From NCBI RefSeq assembly GCF_003001815.1, contig NZ_PVMZ01000002.1, positions 310,001-374,000 of the forward strand: a stretch of DNA of 64,000 nucleotides. The letters run 5' to 3'. The translations under genes were made by a program, and so were the position numbers. This document shows positions 53,908-63,021 of the stretch, piece after piece. Below the pieces are notes generated by a model, which made no database searches, was not told the DNA's origin, and saw nothing but the letters and a program-made list of their open reading frames with translations. How positions within the stretch are numbered: position 1 is the stretch's first letter; each line of letters starts with the position of its first letter. Source of the DNA: Actinoplanes italicus. Its GTDB lineage: Bacteria > Actinomycetota > Actinomycetes > Mycobacteriales > Micromonosporaceae.

Positions 53908-54260
53908 GCCGGCACCTCCGCTCCAGAAGAAAGACGGCTTGCAGGAAGAAAGAGAGCCGCCGGAAGCGGACGGTCAACGGGAGGAGGGGGAGCCGCGGGA
54001 GCACGGTGGCCGGCAGGAGAAAAGGGAGCCCCCGGAACCGGGCGGTCGGTGGGGACAGCTGAGGGAGCGGGGCGACTCACGGGCGGGAAGAGGGCTGCCG
54101 GCGCCAGGCGGTCGGCGGTGGGAGCCGAGGGAGCGGAAGGGACTGCGGGAGGGAAGGGAGCCGCCGGAACCGGGCGGTCAGCGGGAAGGAGGGGAGCCGC
54201 GGGGGCGTCATCGGCTGCCGGGAGGAAAGGGACCATGGGGGAACCCGCCGGGCGGCTCAT
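53904..54260 (-). CDS. Pro/Ala-rich repeat protein between tldD and tldE
   Basis: 118 residues starting in an ATGA overlap with tldD and ending in an ATGA overlap with tldE. This exact fit supports translation. The composition is Pro, Ala, Val, Phe, Leu with about four degenerate units headed DRPVPAAPFPPA, DRLAPAALFPP, DRPVPGAPFSPA and DRPLPAALFLPA, spaced 20-24 residues. No cysteine, signal or known domain. It is probably unstructured. It could link or regulate TldD/E, or be a peptide substrate; both are guesses. No family recognised. Confidence 0.65.
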   Translation of the reverse strand: MSRPAGSPMVPFLPAADDAPAAPLLPADRPVPAAPFPPAVPSAPSAPTADRLAPAALFPPVSRPAPSAVPTDRPVPGAPFSPAGHRAPAAPPPPVDRPLPAALFLPASRLSSGAEVPA

Positions 54261-55693
54261 CCGCGCACCCCCACCCGAACGTTCTTGAACCGGGCCGGCG
54301 CTGCCGGATGACCGGTGTGGCCGATCTGGCCGGGCTGACCCTTGCCGCAGTTGGGGGTGCCCCACGCGATCGTCTCGCTGGACAGCATGTCCATCGACTG
54401 CCAGAACCGTGGCCCGATCCCGGTGTAGGTCGGGTTGCGCAGCATCCGCCCCAGCTTCCCGTTCTTGATCTCGTAGCCGTACTCACAGCCGAACTGGAAG
54501 TTGAGCCGCCGGTCGTCGATCGACCAGGACCGGTTGATGTCCATGAATACGCCGTCGTCGGTGGCCGCGACGATCTCGTCGAGCGTGTGTGGCCCCGGCT
54601 CCAGGCCGACATTGGTCATCCGCACCATCGGCAGCCGGGACCAGCCGTCCGACCGGACACTGCCCGCGTAGTCGAGCCCGGCGACCGCCGCCGAGTCACG
54701 CCCGGCCAGCACCCCCACCCACAGCCCGTCGCGGACCGCGTGCCGTTTCGCCGCCGGTGTGCCCTCGTCGTCGAACCCGAAGCTGCCGAGCGCACCCGGG
54801 AACGTCGGGTCGATCGTGATGTTCATCAACTCGGACCCGTAGCGCAGCGAACCGAGCAGACTCAGATCGAGCCAGCTCGTGCCGGCGAACGCGGCCTCCC
54901 AGCCGAGGATCCGGTCCAGCTCGATGGCGTGCCCCACCGACTCGTGGATCTGCAGGGCCAGCTGCTCGCCGCCGAGCACCAGATCGGTCTCGCCGGCCGG
55001 GCAGAGCGGCGCGGTCAGCAGGGCCCGGGCCTCCTCGGCCATCCGTGGGGCGTTGCCGACCAGGTCGATCTCGTCGACCAGCTCCCAGCCCCGGGTGCCG
55101 AACTGGCCACGGTGCGACGGCCAGGACCTCCGCTGCACCTCGCCGTCGCCGATCGCGATCGCCGTGACACCGGCGCCGCACTCGCGGATGTGCTGGTCGA
55201 TGCGATGGCCCTCGCTGGAGACGAACCACTTGCGGGTGTCCCAGACGGCATAGTTGGCCTCGGCCACGTCGGCGCCCGCGGCCTTCGCCGCGGCGGTCGC
55301 CCGGACCAGCAGGTCACCCTTGTCGGAGAGCGGCACGCTCAGCGGATCGATCACGCAGTCGCTGGCCCAGCTCGCGGTCACGGCCCGGGACGGCATCAGA
55401 TCGGTGGGGGAGCCCGGGACCGCGGCGCTGGCGGCGGCGATCTGGGCGGCGCGCCTCCCGGCCGCACGGGCTGAGGATTCAGAGAGATCAGGCACGGCGT
55501 AGAAGCCCCAGCTGGAGCCGACCAGAGCCCGCACTCCCAGCCCGGAACTCTCGTCGAAGCCGAGGTCCTCGACGTCACCGTCACGGGCCGACATGGTCTC
55601 GGATCGTCTGATCATCACCCTGGCGTCGGCATAGCGTGCGCCCGCGTCGAGTGCGGCCTGCACTGCCGCCCCCGCCTCATCGAAGTGGGTCAT
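54257..55693 (-). CDS. tldD: TldD metalloprotease
   Basis: 478 residues. The zinc motif HESVGH (about 250-255) has the HExxxH form of TldD, with the third ligand expected in the C-terminal Cys of NCGKGQPGQ. DDEGTPAAKRHAVRDGLWVG marks the C-terminal barrel. It is the active subunit of TldD/E. ATG 55693 has TAGGGT six nt upstream. The stop overlaps the Pro/Ala-rich gene. Confidence 0.95.
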   Translation of the reverse strand: MTHFDEAGAAVQAALDAGARYADARVMIRRSETMSARDGDVEDLGFDESSGLGVRALVGSSWGFYAVPDLSESSARAAGRRAAQIAAASAAVPGSPTDLMPSRAVTASWASDCVIDPLSVPLSDKGDLLVRATAAAKAAGADVAEANYAVWDTRKWFVSSEGHRIDQHIRECGAGVTAIAIGDGEVQRRSWPSHRGQFGTRGWELVDEIDLVGNAPRMAEEARALLTAPLCPAGETDLVLGGEQLALQIHESVGHAIELDRILGWEAAFAGTSWLDLSLLGSLRYGSELMNITIDPTFPGALGSFGFDDEGTPAAKRHAVRDGLWVGVLAGRDSAAVAGLDYAGSVRSDGWSRLPMVRMTNVGLEPGPHTLDEIVAATDDGVFMDINRSWSIDDRRLNFQFGCEYGYEIKNGKLGRMLRNPTYTGIGPRFWQSMDMLSSETIAWGTPNCGKGQPGQIGHTGHPAAPARFKNVRVGVRG

Positions 55694-55705
55694 GACCCGA
55701 CCCTA
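55694..55705 (-). promoter_or_regulatory. -10 box of leaderless tldD promoter
   Basis: TAGGGT (55705 to 55700) with 6 nt to ATG 55693. Confidence 0.5.
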
Positions 55706-55724
55706 TGCGCCGGGTACGACAGTT

Positions 55725-55952
55725 TCAGCGAGGCGGCAGCAGATCCGCCGGATCGATGGTCACCGCCACCGGCTCGGTAAGTGTCAGAGGCAAACCGGGA
55801 GCACCGGTGGCGTGCTCCACATACTTTCCCTCGACGAGCGCATAGACCTGAAGTGTCGCGGTCCTGGGATCCACCAGCTCGGGCGTTTCGCCGATGGCCA
55901 GGAACTCCGACTCGGTCCAGGTCTGCTTGTCGAGGTGGAGGGGGGTCGTCAT
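55725..55952 (-). pseudogene. Uma2-family gene with internal deletion
   Basis: 75 residues. WTESEFLAIGETPE near the N-terminus is the Uma2 beginning, and VDPRTATLQVYALVEGKYVE with TLTEPVAVTIDPADLL is its C-terminus. About 110 residues of the PD-(D/E)XK core are missing, but the junction keeps frame. ATG 55952 has a GGGAG ribosome site. It could be a decaying gene or a mini-protein that kept expression; nuclease activity is impossible. Confidence 0.6.
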
Positions 55953-56019
55953 GGCGTCTCCCGCCTTGTCCATCGGCAGGTGTCTCACGGCATCATGCTC
56001 CATGACATCCTACGGGCGA

Positions 56020-57780
56020 CTACCACTCTTTCAGGAAGGTCAGCTCCTCCTCGAGGGTCGCGGCCGGACACGACCGGAAGCCGTCCAGCTCGGCACCGAC
56101 CAGCAGCACGTCCGGGGAGGACCCGGCCTCGCGCAGCGAGTGGTGCGAATATACGTCCGGGGAGTCGGCCCGGTCACCCAGATAGCGCTCGGCCACCGGC
56201 GCCGGAACCTGCGACCAGTCGGTGACCGGCCGGCGGGCCACCGCCCGGTGGAACACCTCCGGCCGGCGCAGCACGGCGAGCGCTGCCAGCCACCCGCCCA
56301 GCCCGGCTCCGAGCACCGCCACCCGGCCGAGATCGAGGTCGGGATGCTTGCCGTGCAGCGCCAGCAGGGCGTCGGCGTGGTCCGAGAGCACCACGTCGGC
56401 GAGCCGCCGGTGGACCGCCTTCTCGAAGCTGGGCGCCACTCCGGGCGTACCCCGGGAATCGACACTGACCACCGCGAAGCCGGAGTCGGCGAACCGCCGT
56501 CGCTCCACCCACGTCCCCGGGTCCGCAAGGACCTGCTGGTGGCCCGGCCCGTCGCCGAGGGTTACCAGCACCGGGAGCCGGGTCCCGCCGACGTGGCCGG
56601 TGGGGTAGAGGACCGCTGCCGGAAGCCGGCGATCGGTGACCCGCTCGAACGCGGGCGCGGGCCGGCCGGACGGTCCGGGCCGGTCCGACCGCAGCGTGAT
56701 GACCCGGTCGCCGTGCCACACCCGGTTCCCGGCGACCATTACGTCACCGCCCACGGTGACCCGGTCGTCGCCGGTCAGCACGGCGACGCGGGTGACCTCC
56801 GGCCCGCCGCCACCGAGCGAGGTGCGCACCCGCAGCACCTCGCGGACCGCCGGATCGCCCATGCTGCCCTCGACGATCAGATCCGGCGCCCCGGCCGGAC
56901 CGCCGGAGCGCGGCAGCGTCCCGGCCACCCGGCGGACGTAGAGACCGGGCGGCGTCAGCAGGCTGCCGTCGGCGAAGAGGCATCGGGCGTCGAAGCCGTC
57001 GTGCGCCAGCTCTCCGCCGACCAGCACCCGGCCGTCCGGCAGATGCCGTGGCGTGCCCGGGATCGGCTCCACCCAGCGGGCGTCGGCCAGCTCGGCGTGC
57101 ACCTGCGTCTCGCCGGTCCGCGGATCGATCGAGAGGACGAGGCCGTGCTGCTGCATCCGGCGCAGCACGGTGATGAGCGGGCCGCCGCCGACCCAGCGGA
57201 CCTGGGCCAGATGCGGGTATGTCTCCCGGTCCCAGTGCACGTCGACCCAGCCGTAGTCCAGGTCGAGAAGATGCAGGCTGACCGTCCGGGCGCTGCGAAC
57301 GGCAAGGATCTGCGTGCCGTCCGGCGACCACCACCATCCCCGGGTACGCCCGAACTCGCTCGCGTACGCACCCGGCATCCCCCACGAGATCGTCCCGCCG
57401 TGTTCGCGCCACGCGTTGCCCGGCTCGCCGGCCAGCAGCCGGTCGCCCTCCGGCCCGGTGACGTGCAGCGACGCCGCCCCGTCCGGATCGGTGATGTACC
57501 CGATGGAGCCGCCGAGCGGATCGGGCCGGGCGTCGAAGGCGGGCCCGGCGGCCGGAACGCCGGTGACGGCGCCGGTGACGAGATCGGCCCGGAACAGCCG
57601 CCCGCCCCGGATCACGGCGGCCACCCGGGCGTCGCGGTCGGTCGCGTACGAGCCGACCGGCCCGTCCACCACCCGGCGCTCCACCCCGGCGGGGAGGTCG
57701 AGCTGCCAGAGTTCCGACGAGCGGAGGAACACGACTCGGGCACCATCGGCCCCGACGGTCACGGCGTACGGATGCTCCAC
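56020..57780 (-). CDS. Catalytically dead S9 prolyl-peptidase homologue
   Basis: 586 residues. The N-terminal beta-propeller region resembles DPP IV ([29 protein letters not shown]). The C-terminal hydrolase domain has [11 protein letters not shown] and [20 protein letters not shown]. The nucleophile elbow is GAGLGG instead of GWSYGG (Ser to Gly). The Asp loop reads VGAELDGF, and the protein stops before the region that would hold the catalytic His. All triad positions are lost. It may bind peptides or a partner, or be decaying. GTG 57780 has GATGCT six nt upstream. Confidence 0.82.
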   Translation of the reverse strand: MEHPYAVTVGADGARVVFLRSSELWQLDLPAGVERRVVDGPVGSYATDRDARVAAVIRGGRLFRADLVTGAVTGVPAAGPAFDARPDPLGGSIGYITDPDGAASLHVTGPEGDRLLAGEPGNAWREHGGTISWGMPGAYASEFGRTRGWWWSPDGTQILAVRSARTVSLHLLDLDYGWVDVHWDRETYPHLAQVRWVGGGPLITVLRRMQQHGLVLSIDPRTGETQVHAELADARWVEPIPGTPRHLPDGRVLVGGELAHDGFDARCLFADGSLLTPPGLYVRRVAGTLPRSGGPAGAPDLIVEGSMGDPAVREVLRVRTSLGGGGPEVTRVAVLTGDDRVTVGGDVMVAGNRVWHGDRVITLRSDRPGPSGRPAPAFERVTDRRLPAAVLYPTGHVGGTRLPVLVTLGDGPGHQQVLADPGTWVERRRFADSGFAVVSVDSRGTPGVAPSFEKAVHRRLADVVLSDHADALLALHGKHPDLDLGRVAVLGAGLGGWLAALAVLRRPEVFHRAVARRPVTDWSQVPAPVAERYLGDRADSPDVYSHHSLREAGSSPDVLLVGAELDGFRSCPAATLEEELTFLKEW

Positions 57781-57859
57781 GGCCCCAGCATCGCCGATCG
57801 GGGCGACTCGCGCCGGGCAAACCGCGGGCTGGTGAAGCGAACCTGTCGGTGGTCGCGCG

Positions 57860-57872
57860 TACAGTATCCGCC
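57860..57872 (+). promoter_or_regulatory. -10 box of leaderless mshB promoter
   Basis: TACAGT (57860-57865) with 7 nt to GTG 57873. Confidence 0.5.
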
Positions 57873-58751
57873 GTGACTGAAGAGTTGCCCGCCCGACGCC
57901 TGCTGCTGGTTCACGCGCACCCCGACGACGAGGTGATCGGCACCGGCGCGACCATGGCGCACTATGTCTCGTCCGGTGCCCACGTGACCCTGGTGACCTG
58001 CACCCTCGGTGAGGAGGGTGAGATCCACGTGCCGGCTCTGGAGCAGCTCGGCGCCGCGCACTCCGACCAGCTCGGCGGTTACCGCCTGGTGGAGTGGGAA
58101 CGCGCCTGTGCCGCGCTGGGTGTCACCGACCACCGGATGCTCGGCGGCGTCGGCCGCTATCGCGACTCCGGCATGATGGGCCTGCCCACCAACGAGCACC
58201 CACGTGCGTTCTGGGGCGCCGATCTGGACGAGGCGGCCGCCCACCTGGTCGAGATCATGCGCGAGATCAAGCCACAGGTGATGATCACGTACGACGAGAA
58301 CGGCTTCTACGGTCATCCCGACCACATCCAGGCCCACCGGGTCGCGATGCGCGCCGCGGAGCTGGCCGGCGAGGACGGCCCGTCCAAGATCTACTGGACG
58401 GCGATGCCGCTGTCCGTGCTGCTCGACGGCATGGAGGCGTTCCGCGATTCGGAGAGCAACCCGTTCGCCGAGGTGGAGAAGGTCGAGGACCTGCCGTTCG
58501 GCACGCCCGACGAGGCCATCGCGGCCCGCATCGACGGCACCGACCACTACGCCGAGAAGACCGCGGCGATGCGCGCCCACGCCACCCAGATTCCGGACAA
58601 CTCCTGGCTGTACGGCATCGCCGGTGACTTCGGCGGCGAGTTCATGGGCGTGGAGTACTACACCCTCGTCAAGGGCGAGCGCGGCGTCGTGTCGGGCCCG
58701 TTCGACTGGGAGGACGACCTGTTCAGCGGCCTCGACGTGGCGGAGAGATGA
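57873..58751 (+). CDS. mshB: Mycothiol deacetylase
   Basis: 292 residues. MshB removes acetyl from GlcNAc-Ins in mycothiol synthesis. Zinc and catalytic motifs AHPDDE (15-20) and HPDH (148-151) are intact, and the [13 protein letters not shown] and GEFMGVEYY segments match MshB more than other PIG-L deacetylases. GTG 57873 is fixed by the -10 spacing. The stop overlaps the next membrane-protein gene (ATGA). Mycothiol marks the host as an actinobacterium. Confidence 0.95.
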   Translation: MTEELPARRLLLVHAHPDDEVIGTGATMAHYVSSGAHVTLVTCTLGEEGEIHVPALEQLGAAHSDQLGGYRLVEWERACAALGVTDHRMLGGVGRYRDSGMMGLPTNEHPRAFWGADLDEAAAHLVEIMREIKPQVMITYDENGFYGHPDHIQAHRVAMRAAELAGEDGPSKIYWTAMPLSVLLDGMEAFRDSESNPFAEVEKVEDLPFGTPDEAIAARIDGTDHYAEKTAAMRAHATQIPDNSWLYGIAGDFGGEFMGVEYYTLVKGERGVVSGPFDWEDDLFSGLDVAER

Positions 58752-59278
58752 CCGGCCCGGAGGCGGCACCCGAGACCGCGCCGGTCCCCGTGCCCTGGCC
58801 CGCGACCGGCGGCCCGCAACGGGAGACGTCGACGGCGCTGGACGTCGTCATCCGGGCGGCCGGCGTCAGCATCTCGATCATCGCCACCGTGGTCACCGCG
58901 CTGCTCGAGCTGGAGCTGAGCTCGCTGCGGATCGGGGCGATCGGCGCGCTGCTGGACGGCCGCTCGCCGTACGAGGGGAGTGGCGCCGCGCTGCCGCTGG
59001 TCGTCCCGCTGACCATCGTGGCGAACTGGGGCATCGCCTGGTTCGCGGTGACCACGACCGGTCGTCGCTGGGCGGCCGGCCCGCCGTGGGCGCTCTGGAC
59101 GCTGATCATGATGCTCGCCGCGAGCAGCCGGACGTCCGAGGGCGACTACCTGCTCGGCGGGGAGAACTGGGTGGCCCTCGTGACCATCCTGGCCGGGAGT
59201 CTGACCTTCGCGGTGTACGTGTACCAGCTGATCCTCAGTCCGTTGAAGAAAAACAGCGAACTCACAGGCAGTGTCTAG
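58748..59278 (+). CDS. Four-helix membrane protein coupled to mshB
   Basis: 176 residues. A Pro/Ala-rich hydrophilic N-terminus (about 1-30) precedes four helices (about 32-52, 83-104, 112-126, 143-162). No family recognised. The ATGA overlap with mshB makes co-translation likely, but a role in mycothiol metabolism is unproven. Confidence 0.75.
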   Translation: MTGPEAAPETAPVPVPWPATGGPQRETSTALDVVIRAAGVSISIIATVVTALLELELSSLRIGAIGALLDGRSPYEGSGAALPLVVPLTIVANWGIAWFAVTTTGRRWAAGPPWALWTLIMMLAASSRTSEGDYLLGGENWVALVTILAGSLTFAVYVYQLILSPLKKNSELTGSV

Positions 59279-59344
59279 GAATCAACGCACACCATCCGCC
59301 AAGATGACCGGAGAAATTCACGGTGCTCTTCGGAGGAGAACGAG

Positions 59345-59815
59345 ATGAGGCAGCAGCGCTGGTTCCGGATCGCGGTGCTGGCCGTCGCCCTGTTCCTGGT
59401 CAACGTGGTCGCCCGGCTGGTGATCAGGTTCAGCATCGACGACGCCGACAGCGGCACACAGGGACTGGCCTCGATCATCATGTTCGCGGTGATCGCGGTG
59501 GTCCTGGGCGTGCTCACCTTCATCCGCGCGCAGCGGGAGAAGCCGGGCGTCTGGCTGCCCGACATCGGGTTCGGCGCGCTCGGCGGCATGGCCCTGACCG
59601 TTCTGGTGGGACCGTTCGTCAGCGGCCACGGCCCGTTCGCGAACGGTGCGGGTGACTTCTTCGCGCAGGTCTGGCTCTACTCGGGCTGCGCGATCGCGGG
59701 CACGGTGGTCGGCTACTGGATCGCCGTCATGCTCGGTCGCGACTACCGCTCCAAGGCGTTGAAGGCGTACACCGAGGCCCGCAAGGTCCGTCCCCGCCGG
59801 GTCGTCGGCCGCTAG
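59345..59815 (+). CDS. Hypothetical four-helix membrane protein
   Basis: 156 residues. Helices lie near 8-28, 43-60, 73-92 and 109-130, with a basic C-terminal tail KVRPRRVVGR. SGHGPFANGAGDFF lies in an external loop. No family recognised. ATG 59345 has GGAGGAGA upstream. Its TAG stop shares CTAG with the convergent acetyltransferase stop. Confidence 0.7.
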   Translation: MRQQRWFRIAVLAVALFLVNVVARLVIRFSIDDADSGTQGLASIIMFAVIAVVLGVLTFIRAQREKPGVWLPDIGFGALGGMALTVLVGPFVSGHGPFANGAGDFFAQVWLYSGCAIAGTVVGYWIAVMLGRDYRSKALKAYTEARKVRPRRVVGR

Positions 59816-60783
59816 GACCCGTCCTGGTCCGGCGCCTGCCTGGTCAGGTAGGTGTGGTGGGTGCTGAACCCGAGCCGGCCGTACAACGCGACGGCCGGCG
59901 TGTTCCGTTCCTCCACCTGCAGGTAAGCCCGGCTCGCGCCGCGCTGCGTCGCCCACTGCGCGAGACCTCGTACGACATGCGCGCCCAGGCCGCGCCGGCG
60001 TGCCGCCGGAGCGGTCTGCACCAGCGACACGCCGAGCCAGCGATCCGGTCCGCTGACCGCGCCGCGCGCCACCGCGAGCAGTTCGCCGTCGCTGTCGCGC
60101 ACGTGGGCGAACACGCGGTCCGGCACGCCGTTCAGGATGGTCCGGGCCGCCGCCGGCAGGCCGCCCTTGTGGTCGGCGACCATCGTGTACCAGTCGTCGC
60201 CACCGGAGTCGGCCAGATCGACCGGCGGCAGGTCGGTGCGGGCCGGAGCGGCCAGGATCGGGGCCAGCGAGGCGGTCTGCACCAGGGTGAGCGGGCGGCT
60301 CGTCCAGCCGCGCTCGTCGAGGGTCGCGTTCACCGGGGCGGCCAGCGGCATCGGCGCGTTGATCAGAGGTCGCTGGCCGCGTTCGCCGTACCACTTGACG
60401 ACCGCGTCGATGGCCGCGTCGAGCGGGCGGTCCGGATCGCCGACGGCGAGCGCCGAGTTGGCCCGGCCGGTCCAGTTCTCCGCGGCACGCAGCAGCCAGC
60501 CGCCCAACCGGCCGCGGACCGGCGCCGGCCACGCCTCGTCGGCGGCGAGTTCGAGAGCGATCACGGCCGCCGCGCTGGGCCGTCGCGCCGGTGGGACCCG
60601 CTTGGCCCGGTGCACCTCCCGCAGCGGCACGCGGATGGTGCCCTTGTCGGTGGCGAGTGTGAGATCGGTCTCCGTGAGGTCCACGAGCTCACCGAGCGCA
60701 TCCGTGAAGAGCGTGCGGTCCCCGGTTACGCCTACAATTCGCCGTACCACCACCCGGTGTCCCACATCCTGCTGTCGGAGCAC
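59812..60783 (-). CDS. GNAT acetyltransferase with N-terminal extra domain
   Basis: 323 residues. An N-terminal SH3-like module (VVVRRIVGVTGDRTLFTDAL, EVHRAKRVPPARR, about 1-70) is followed by a GNAT-like pair of domains. The active acetyl-CoA loop is QTAPAARRRGLGAHVVRGL (about 260-278), and the C-terminal VEERNTPAVALYGRLGF is classic GNAT. The gene is conserved beside fdxA in actinobacteria by recollection. GTG 60783 has a perfect AGGAGGTGA. The substrate is unknown. Confidence 0.88.
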   Translation of the reverse strand: MLRQQDVGHRVVVRRIVGVTGDRTLFTDALGELVDLTETDLTLATDKGTIRVPLREVHRAKRVPPARRPSAAAVIALELAADEAWPAPVRGRLGGWLLRAAENWTGRANSALAVGDPDRPLDAAIDAVVKWYGERGQRPLINAPMPLAAPVNATLDERGWTSRPLTLVQTASLAPILAAPARTDLPPVDLADSGGDDWYTMVADHKGGLPAAARTILNGVPDRVFAHVRDSDGELLAVARGAVSGPDRWLGVSLVQTAPAARRRGLGAHVVRGLAQWATQRGASRAYLQVEERNTPAVALYGRLGFSTHHTYLTRQAPDQDGS

Positions 60784-60861
60784 GCATCACCTCCTTCGGC
60801 GGGAATACTAGGCTCTGCAATTCGTCGTCGGCTTCCGGCGTGGCTTTGAAGGGAAAGACCC

Positions 60862-61188
60862 GTGACCTACATCATCGCTGAGCCCTGCGTCGATGTTCTC
60901 GACAAGGCATGTATCGAGGAATGCCCGGTCGACTGCATCTATGAGGGCAACCGGATGCTCTACATCCACCCCGATGAGTGCGTCGACTGCGGGGCCTGTG
61001 AGCCGGTCTGCCCGGTGGAGGCGATCTTCTACGAGGACGACGTCCCGGAGCAGTGGAAGGACTACACGAACGCGAACTACGAGTTCTTCGAGGACCTCGG
61101 TTCGCCCGGCGGCGCCTCCAAGGTCGGCAAGATCGACAAGGACACGCCGTTCGTGCTCTCCCAGCCCCCGCGTGGGGACGCACACTGA
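60862..61188 (+). CDS. fdxA: Seven-iron ferredoxin
   Basis: 108 residues. [3Fe-4S] cysteines 9, 17 and 50 and [4Fe-4S] cysteines 21, 40, 43 and 46 match FdxA; Cys25 is an additional one. [20 protein letters not shown] is the family N-terminus. It is an electron carrier of the cytoplasm. GTG 60862 has AAGGGAAA. It is overlapped by dapC at its stop (CTGA), so it is co-translated with it. Confidence 0.96.
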   Translation: MTYIIAEPCVDVLDKACIEECPVDCIYEGNRMLYIHPDECVDCGACEPVCPVEAIFYEDDVPEQWKDYTNANYEFFEDLGSPGGASKVGKIDKDTPFVLSQPPRGDAH

Positions 61189-62282
61189 GCGCCCTGTCGT
61201 CGGCACTGCCGGACTTCCCCTGGGACCTGCTGGAGCCGGCCAAGGCACTCGCGGCCGCCCACCCGGACGGCATCGTGGACCTGTCGATCGGCACCCCGGT
61301 CGACCCGGTCCCCGCGGCCGTCCGGCAGGCCCTCGCGGACGCCTCCGACTCGCCCGGCTACCCACTGACCGCCGGCACGCCGCGGCTGCGTGCCGCGATC
61401 GCCGGTTGGCTGGCGCGGGAGTGCCGGGCGAGCGGTGACCTCGGCGTGCTGCCGACGATCGGATCCAAGGAGCTGGTCGCCTGGCTGCCCACGCTGCTCG
61501 GCGTGCGCCCCGGCGACGTCGTCGTCATCCCGTCCGTCTGCTACCCGACGTACGAGGCGGGCGCGCGCCTGGCCGGCGCCGAGGTGATCCGGGCGGACTC
61601 GCTGACCGCGATCGGCCCCGACCCCCGGGTCAAGCTGATCTGGATCAACTCACCGTCCAATCCGACCGGCAAGGTGCTCCCGGCCGAGCACCTGCGCAAG
61701 GTCGTCGACTGGGGCCGCGAGCGCGGCGTCACCGTGGTCAGCGACGAGTGCTACGTGTCGCTCGGCTGGGAGACGACCCCGGTGTCGGTGCTCGCCGACG
61801 AGGTGACCGGTGGTGACTACACCGGCGTGCTGGCCGTGCACTCGCTCTCCAAGCGCTCCAACCTGGCCGGTTACCGTGCCGGGTTCGTCGGTGGCGACCC
61901 GGCCCTGATCGGCGAGCTGCTCACGGTGCGCAAACACGCCGGCATGATCGTCCCGGCTCCGGTGCAGGCCGCCATGGTGGCCGCGCTGACCGACGAGACG
62001 CACGTGGCCGAGCAGCGTGACCGCTATGCGGCCCGCCGCGAGATCCTGCGACCGGCGCTGCTCAAGGCCGGTTTCGAGATCAGCTGGTCGGAGGCGGGTC
62101 TCTACCTGTGGGCGACCCGCGACGAGGACTGCTGGGCCACCGTCGACCGGCTCGCCCGGCTCGGCATCCTCGCGGCTCCGGGCGCCTTCTACGGCCCGTC
62201 CGCCGCGAAACACGTACGAATCGCCCTGACCGCGACCGACGAGCGGGTGTCGGCCGCGGCCGAGCGCCTCGCCACTTTGTAG
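61185..62282 (+). CDS. dapC: N-succinyldiaminopimelate aminotransferase
   Basis: 365 residues, class I/II PLP aminotransferase of the lysine/DAP branch. The PLP lysine is in SLSKRSN (Lys223), SNPTGKVLP is the cofactor loop, and the dimer Arg region is present. The first conserved residues [20 protein letters not shown] begin at CTG 61185; no ATG, GTG or TTG exists in frame between the fdxA end and residue 30. The start overlaps the fdxA stop as CTGA, with GGGGA six nt upstream. A CTG start is the best explanation; alternatives are an in-frame start inside fdxA (61053) or a later GTG that would delete conserved sequence. Confidence 0.9.
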   Translation: MSALSSALPDFPWDLLEPAKALAAAHPDGIVDLSIGTPVDPVPAAVRQALADASDSPGYPLTAGTPRLRAAIAGWLARECRASGDLGVLPTIGSKELVAWLPTLLGVRPGDVVVIPSVCYPTYEAGARLAGAEVIRADSLTAIGPDPRVKLIWINSPSNPTGKVLPAEHLRKVVDWGRERGVTVVSDECYVSLGWETTPVSVLADEVTGGDYTGVLAVHSLSKRSNLAGYRAGFVGGDPALIGELLTVRKHAGMIVPAPVQAAMVAALTDETHVAEQRDRYAARREILRPALLKAGFEISWSEAGLYLWATRDEDCWATVDRLARLGILAAPGAFYGPSAAKHVRIALTATDERVSAAAERLATL

Positions 62283-62314
62283 AGCTCGTCTCGCTGCAAG
62301 AAGGAGTGCCCGCC

Positions 62315-62971
62315 GTGGACCCCACGATCGTGACCGTCCACGGCGAGGCACGCCGTGACGTCCCACCGGAGCAGGCCGTCTTCTCGGTGACGGTCACCGC
62401 CAAGGACCGCGACAAGCCCTCCGTGGTCGCCCGCCTCACCAAGCGGGCCGCGGAGGTCAGCGAGATCCTTGACCGTTACGGCCCGGCCGTCGAGCGCCGG
62501 GAGACCGCCGGCCTGCACGTCTACCAGGAGTACCGCCGCCGCGGCGAGCGCAGCGCGATGCATTCGGGCTCCCTCACCACCACCGTGACGGTCCGCGACT
62601 TCGACTCGCTCGGCGAACTGCTCGCGCAACTCGCCTCCGGCGACTCCGTCCAGGTCTCCGGTCCCTGGTGGCGGCTTCGTCCGGGCAGCCGGGCCGGAGC
62701 CGATGTACGCCGTGAGGCCGTCACCGACGCCCTGGACCGGGCCCGGGAGTACGCCGCCGCGGTCGGTTCCGAGCTGGACCGCATCGTCGAGATCTCGGAC
62801 GCCGACGCCGCCGGTGGCGGGTACTCGATGGCGATGCGGGTCGGCGCCGCCGGAGCGGGCGCCGAGGGTGACGACAGCGCGGCCTTCGAGCTCGACCCGC
62901 GTCAGCAGACGGTCGAGGCCAAGGTCCTGCTGCGGGTCACCATCACGGATCCGACGGTCCTGCGAGCCTGA
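62315..62971 (+). CDS. SIMPL-domain (DUF541) protein
   Basis: 218 residues. The SIMPL/DUF541 pattern: TIVTVHGEARRDVPPEQAVF (about 4-23), an Arg/Glu-rich middle, RREAVTDALDRAREYAAAVG and KVLLRVTITDP at the end. No signal peptide is seen, unlike many secreted members, so it may be cytoplasmic. Function unknown. GTG 62315 has AAGGAG. It follows dapC by 32 bp and may be in the same operon. Confidence 0.85.
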   Translation: MDPTIVTVHGEARRDVPPEQAVFSVTVTAKDRDKPSVVARLTKRAAEVSEILDRYGPAVERRETAGLHVYQEYRRRGERSAMHSGSLTTTVTVRDFDSLGELLAQLASGDSVQVSGPWWRLRPGSRAGADVRREAVTDALDRAREYAAAVGSELDRIVEISDADAAGGGYSMAMRVGAAGAGAEGDDSAAFELDPRQQTVEAKVLLRVTITDPTVLRA

Positions 62972-63021
62972 TCCGCCGAAAACGCCGCCGGGCGGCCGGG
63001 TGGTCGGCAAGACTCGGCAGC

